Shown: positions 61,635 through 64,000 of the stretch, in pieces | How positions within the stretch are numbered: position 1 is the first letter of the stretch | Layout: every line of letters begins with the position of its first letter | Origin: an uncultured Ellagibacter sp. | GTDB taxonomy: Bacteria; Actinomycetota; Coriobacteriia; Coriobacteriales; Eggerthellaceae | Length of the DNA: 64,000 bases | Assembly: GCF_934617235.1 (NCBI RefSeq) | Contig: NZ_CAKTTZ010000002.1 | Location: 1 to 64,000 of the forward strand | Reading direction: 5' to 3' | Translations under genes and position numbers: made by a program | The notes under the pieces: model-generated | What the model was told of the DNA's origin: nothing | Seen by the model: only the letters and a program-made list of their open reading frames with translations | Database searches by the model: none

Positions 61635-62879
61635 TTATGCCTGCTTCTTCTCACGCGCCTTAAGCACGAACAGAAGGGCCAAAGAACCAAGGAAGAGAAC
61701 AATGCCGACAGCCGCGAGCAGGCCCGTGCATGCGCCCCAGCCAGCCGTTGCAACGACCGCGCCAACCGCGGCGAACAGGATGCCACCGACGCACTGGCCG
61801 CAGCTCATGAGGGTGGAGGACACGCTCGCGAGCTCCGGACGCGGGGCGATTTCCGCGACCATCGTGAAGAAGATGGCCGGCACGACGCCGTTCGACAGGC
61901 CGAACACGATGAGCCACGGAGTGAGCATCGCGCCGCTGACCGTGTAGGCCAGCGCGAAGCAGATACCGAGCACCGCCGAGCTGACGACCAAGATAGCCAG
62001 GCGGCCGGAATTGCTCTTCACCGCGTTCATGACGAAGCCGATTGCGATACCGCCAACGACGACCGCGATGTTCGCGACGTTGAGCATGCCGTTCGCGGCT
62101 GCCTGATCCATGCCCATGGTCTGAACCATGTAGAGCGTCTCGAAGTTCATGACGCACGCAGTGCCCAGGGCGAACGCGGCGAATGCAATCATGGCAACCC
62201 AGCAGGACAAGCTCTTGAAGCCCTCGGAGACCTTCGGCTTCGGTGCACTAGGGTCAGCCTCGTCTTCCAGGTAGGAATGCTGCGGATTGCGAACGGCGAC
62301 AACCCAGATGACGGTGATGATCGCCATGAGCACGACGACGAACCAGAACACGTTGTGATAGCTCGACGGATCGGCCGTGTTGAAGAAGAATCCGGACGTG
62401 CCCATGATGAACATGGAGCCGAGCGGAACCCATACGGAGAAGATGCCCATCGGCACGCCGCGCTTCGAGGGCGGGAACCATTCGGACACGAGCACGGGAA
62501 CCACGGTGCCGATGCAGGCGTAGCCCACGCCCTCGATGAGACGTCCGACAACCAGAAGCTCATACGATTGCGCGAACGCGCTGATGATTGCACCGACAAG
62601 CGCGCATCCCAGCACCATGAGCGTCGATTTCTTCGAACCGAACTTCATGATGATGGTTGCAGCCACGAACGCCAGGACAAACCCGACGTAGCCGTTCAAC
62701 GACATCAGCGTGCTGAGCGCACCGGTGTCGATGCCCAGCGCCGGCAACACAAGTGACGCCGTTGCAGGAAGTTTGTTGTTGTTGACCGAGATAAGGATGG
62801 ACGCGACGATCGCGATAATCGCGACAAGCCACGCGCGGCCTGTTTGATTGATCTCGGACTTGCGAGCCTCTTCGCTCAT
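61635..62879 (-). CDS. MFS transporter of the molybdoenzyme cluster (upstream)
   Basis: 414 residues with around 12 hydrophobic helices. 'MKFGSKKSTLMVLGCALVGA' matches the motif-A loop, and 'VSEWFPPSKRGVPMGIFSVW' is typical of carboxylate/aromatic transporters. It is first in the minus-strand series, 67 bases before the molybdoenzyme start, so probably the same transcript. ATG 62879 has AGAGGGG 7 bases upstream. Likely imports the molybdoenzyme's substrate. Confidence 0.88.
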   Translation of the reverse strand: MSEEARKSEINQTGRAWLVAIIAIVASILISVNNNKLPATASLVLPALGIDTGALSTLMSLNGYVGFVLAFVAATIIMKFGSKKSTLMVLGCALVGAIISAFAQSYELLVVGRLIEGVGYACIGTVVPVLVSEWFPPSKRGVPMGIFSVWVPLGSMFIMGTSGFFFNTADPSSYHNVFWFVVVLMAIITVIWVVAVRNPQHSYLEDEADPSAPKPKVSEGFKSLSCWVAMIAFAAFALGTACVMNFETLYMVQTMGMDQAAANGMLNVANIAVVVGGIAIGFVMNAVKSNSGRLAILVVSSAVLGICFALAYTVSGAMLTPWLIVFGLSNGVVPAIFFTMVAEIAPRPELASVSSTLMSCGQCVGGILFAAVGAVVATAGWGACTGLLAAVGIVLFLGSLALLFVLKAREKKQA

Positions 62880-63289
62880 TTTCAACCCCTCTTTTTCTCT
62901 CATGGGCGGGTTGTTGTCTTGCCCGCTCCGCTTACCCCTCTTGCTCACAAGCCTTGGCGAACGCCTTGCTGATTGGCCTGCGATGGTGCATGTCGGTCAG
63001 CCCTTGCCGACCGAACGACACGTACTTTAGCGACCGCTCGCAGGCAAAAAAAGACCGTTTGAGACAGGTATGCCGTCGTGTTTTTCCCGTGAGACAGATG
63101 CGGGGAGATGTCGCATCTTTTGAGAGAGATTGCGGAGAAAAAGAGAAGCCGTGCGACCTTGTTTCGCGGTCGCACGGCTTCCCGGTGTTGTTGGAAGGCT
63201 TCGAGAAAATAGCACGCGAGCTGGCCTTATGGCGGCGAGCGAACTGGTGCTGCGGCTCTTCGCGGGTTGGCCCGCGGCACCCATTCCCC
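62880..63289. promoter_or_regulatory. Control region of the molybdoenzyme cluster
   Basis: 410 bases. TGAGACAG occurs at 63060-63067 and 63090-63097 (30 bp apart), and an inverted repeat GATGCG (63098-63103) / CGCATC (63112-63117) adjoins the second. These lie about 180-240 bases before the MFS start on the minus strand and could bind a regulator of the cluster. No clear -35/-10 was found. The terminator at 63146-63180 belongs to the TPR gene to the right. No gene is seen. Confidence 0.4.
63146..63180 (-). terminator. Rho-independent terminator of the TPR gene
   Basis: AAGCCGTGCGACC (63146-63158) pairs perfectly with GGTCGCACGGCTT (63168-63180) around a 9-nt loop. On the minus strand the stem is followed by CTCTTTTTCTCC, a good T-rich tail. 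It lies 110 bases after the TPR gene stop. Confidence 0.8.
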
Positions 63290-64000
63290 CTAGTCGAGCG
63301 CTTGCGGCGGCAGGGGGGCGTTGAGGCTTTTGTGCACGTTCACGAGCGCGTCGTCGGGGCGATAGAACAACCGCAGCGCCAAGAGGGGCTGGCCAACCTG
63401 GAAGATGTTGTCGTCAATCGCCGTGCGCATGGCATCATCGAGCGCGTCGAGCAGCGAGTCGAGCGGCGCGACGGGCACGCCTTCGCTTGCAAGGATCGCA
63501 TCGACGTCCTCACGATCGATAGGTCCCTGTCCGGTTTCTGCCACAAGACGATGCATCTCGATGGTGCATTGCGCGAGATAAACCGGCGCCACCAGCATCG
63601 ACTTCATGTAGCACGCCATGCCGAGCGCCGCCTTCCCCGCCTTCCATTCCACATACGCGAGCTGGTAATACGCAAGCGCGATCTCGTCGGGCTGCGTGGC
63701 GATCTCCAAACAGCGCCTGAGCATGCGCGAGGACGTGGACATGTCGCCCATGAGCATGTACGCGCGCGCCGTCTGGCGATACGCGGGCGTATAGGTGGGC
63801 GCAACCTGGATGCAGCGCAGGCCGAACTGCACGGCTTCCTCCGCGTGGTTGAAGGACTCCTCGAGAAGGCGCACCGACTCCAGATAGCACATGGCCAAAG
63901 ACGACGGCAGCAGCTCGACGCGTTTTCCCTCGTCAGCATGAGGAAAGGCGAGCCCGCTGCGCCAGGGCGCGCTTCCCTGCCGCTCGCGGTTGTAGATGAT
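63290..64000 (-). CDS. TPR-repeat protein (5'-truncated by the window edge)
   Basis: The last 237 codons of a longer gene; the frame stays open to base 64000 with no start required inside the window. Tetratricopeptide-type helices are visible ('VQFGLRCIQVAPTYTPAYRQ', 'TARAYMLMGDMSTSSRMLRR', 'AYYQLAYVEWKAGKAALGMA'), about four units. The C-terminal ~90 residues are acidic and helical. No membrane or secretion signal is seen in this part. It likely mediates protein-protein contacts. Function unknown. Confidence 0.75.
   Translation of the reverse strand: MIYNRERQGSAPWRSGLAFPHADEGKRVELLPSSLAMCYLESVRLLEESFNHAEEAVQFGLRCIQVAPTYTPAYRQTARAYMLMGDMSTSSRMLRRCLEIATQPDEIALAYYQLAYVEWKAGKAALGMACYMKSMLVAPVYLAQCTIEMHRLVAETGQGPIDREDVDAILASEGVPVAPLDSLLDALDDAMRTAIDDNIFQVGQPLLALRLFYRPDDALVNVHKSLNAPLPPQALD

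Overview
The window looks like a piece of chromosome from a high-GC, anaerobic, gut-type actinobacterium of the class Coriobacteriia, most likely an Eggerthellaceae relative (Slackia/Eggerthella/Gordonibacter-like). The reasons are an actinobacterial-type RpoB and RpoC, repeated MFS transporters, a molybdopterin oxidoreductase with a small ferredoxin-type partner and no Tat signal, and an isoprenoid gene of the non-mevalonate route. This is inference from protein character; no database was searched. No rRNA, tRNA, CRISPR array or complete insertion sequence was found.

Layout. 0.2-5.3 kb: MerR regulator facing a carboxylesterase and two paralogous MFS transporters. 5.6-16.7 kb (minus strand): leucine-rich-repeat protein, glmM, hisE, rpoC, rpoB, with a clear promoter before rpoB. 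17.1-21.1 kb: a YfhO-type membrane protein and a polyprenyl-phosphate glycosyltransferase, overlapping by ATGA. 21.5-26.2 kb (minus): NYN-domain RNase-like protein, rlmB, an Ada-AlkA-Ogt fusion and a PIN/AbrB toxin-antitoxin pair. 26.4-30.5 kb (minus): DEAD-box helicase, UbiB/ABC1 kinase, phasin-like protein. 30.7-32.3 kb: a one-gene cassette, an AAA ATPase with a DUF4143-type C-terminus, bracketed by 33-bp-periodic palindromes. 32.3-38.2 kb: EamA exporter facing a LysR regulator, HAD phosphatase, proS and ispG.

38.4-48.2 kb is a catabolic island: an APH-family kinase, an amidase, two choline/ethanolamine-kinase-like proteins (the first probably a pseudokinase), a small membrane subunit, a sodium:solute symporter, an M20 amidohydrolase and a convergent class-III PLP enzyme resembling ethanolamine-phosphate/phosphohydroxylysine phospho-lyases. 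Together they suggest uptake, deacylation or decarbamoylation, phosphorylation and phospho-elimination of an amino alcohol.

48.6-55.8 kb: hom and lysA, a histidine kinase/response regulator pair, and a divergent secreted protein joining a formylglycine-generating-enzyme-like domain, a fibronectin-III-like domain and an alpha/beta hydrolase. 55.9-62.9 kb: a MoaE-like protein, a TetR regulator, a zinc-ribbon protein, and an MFS / ferredoxin / molybdopterin oxidoreductase / MFS cluster of the kind that carries catechol-dehydroxylase-like enzymes in gut Coriobacteriia. A TPR protein runs off the right edge.

The most unusual items are the palindrome-bracketed ATPase cassette, an RNA polymerase alpha-CTD-like helix-hairpin-helix domain at the C-terminus of RpoC, two homologous ~100-nt structured elements 45 nt after the rpoC and proS stops, the molybdoenzyme cluster and the kinase/phospho-lyase island.
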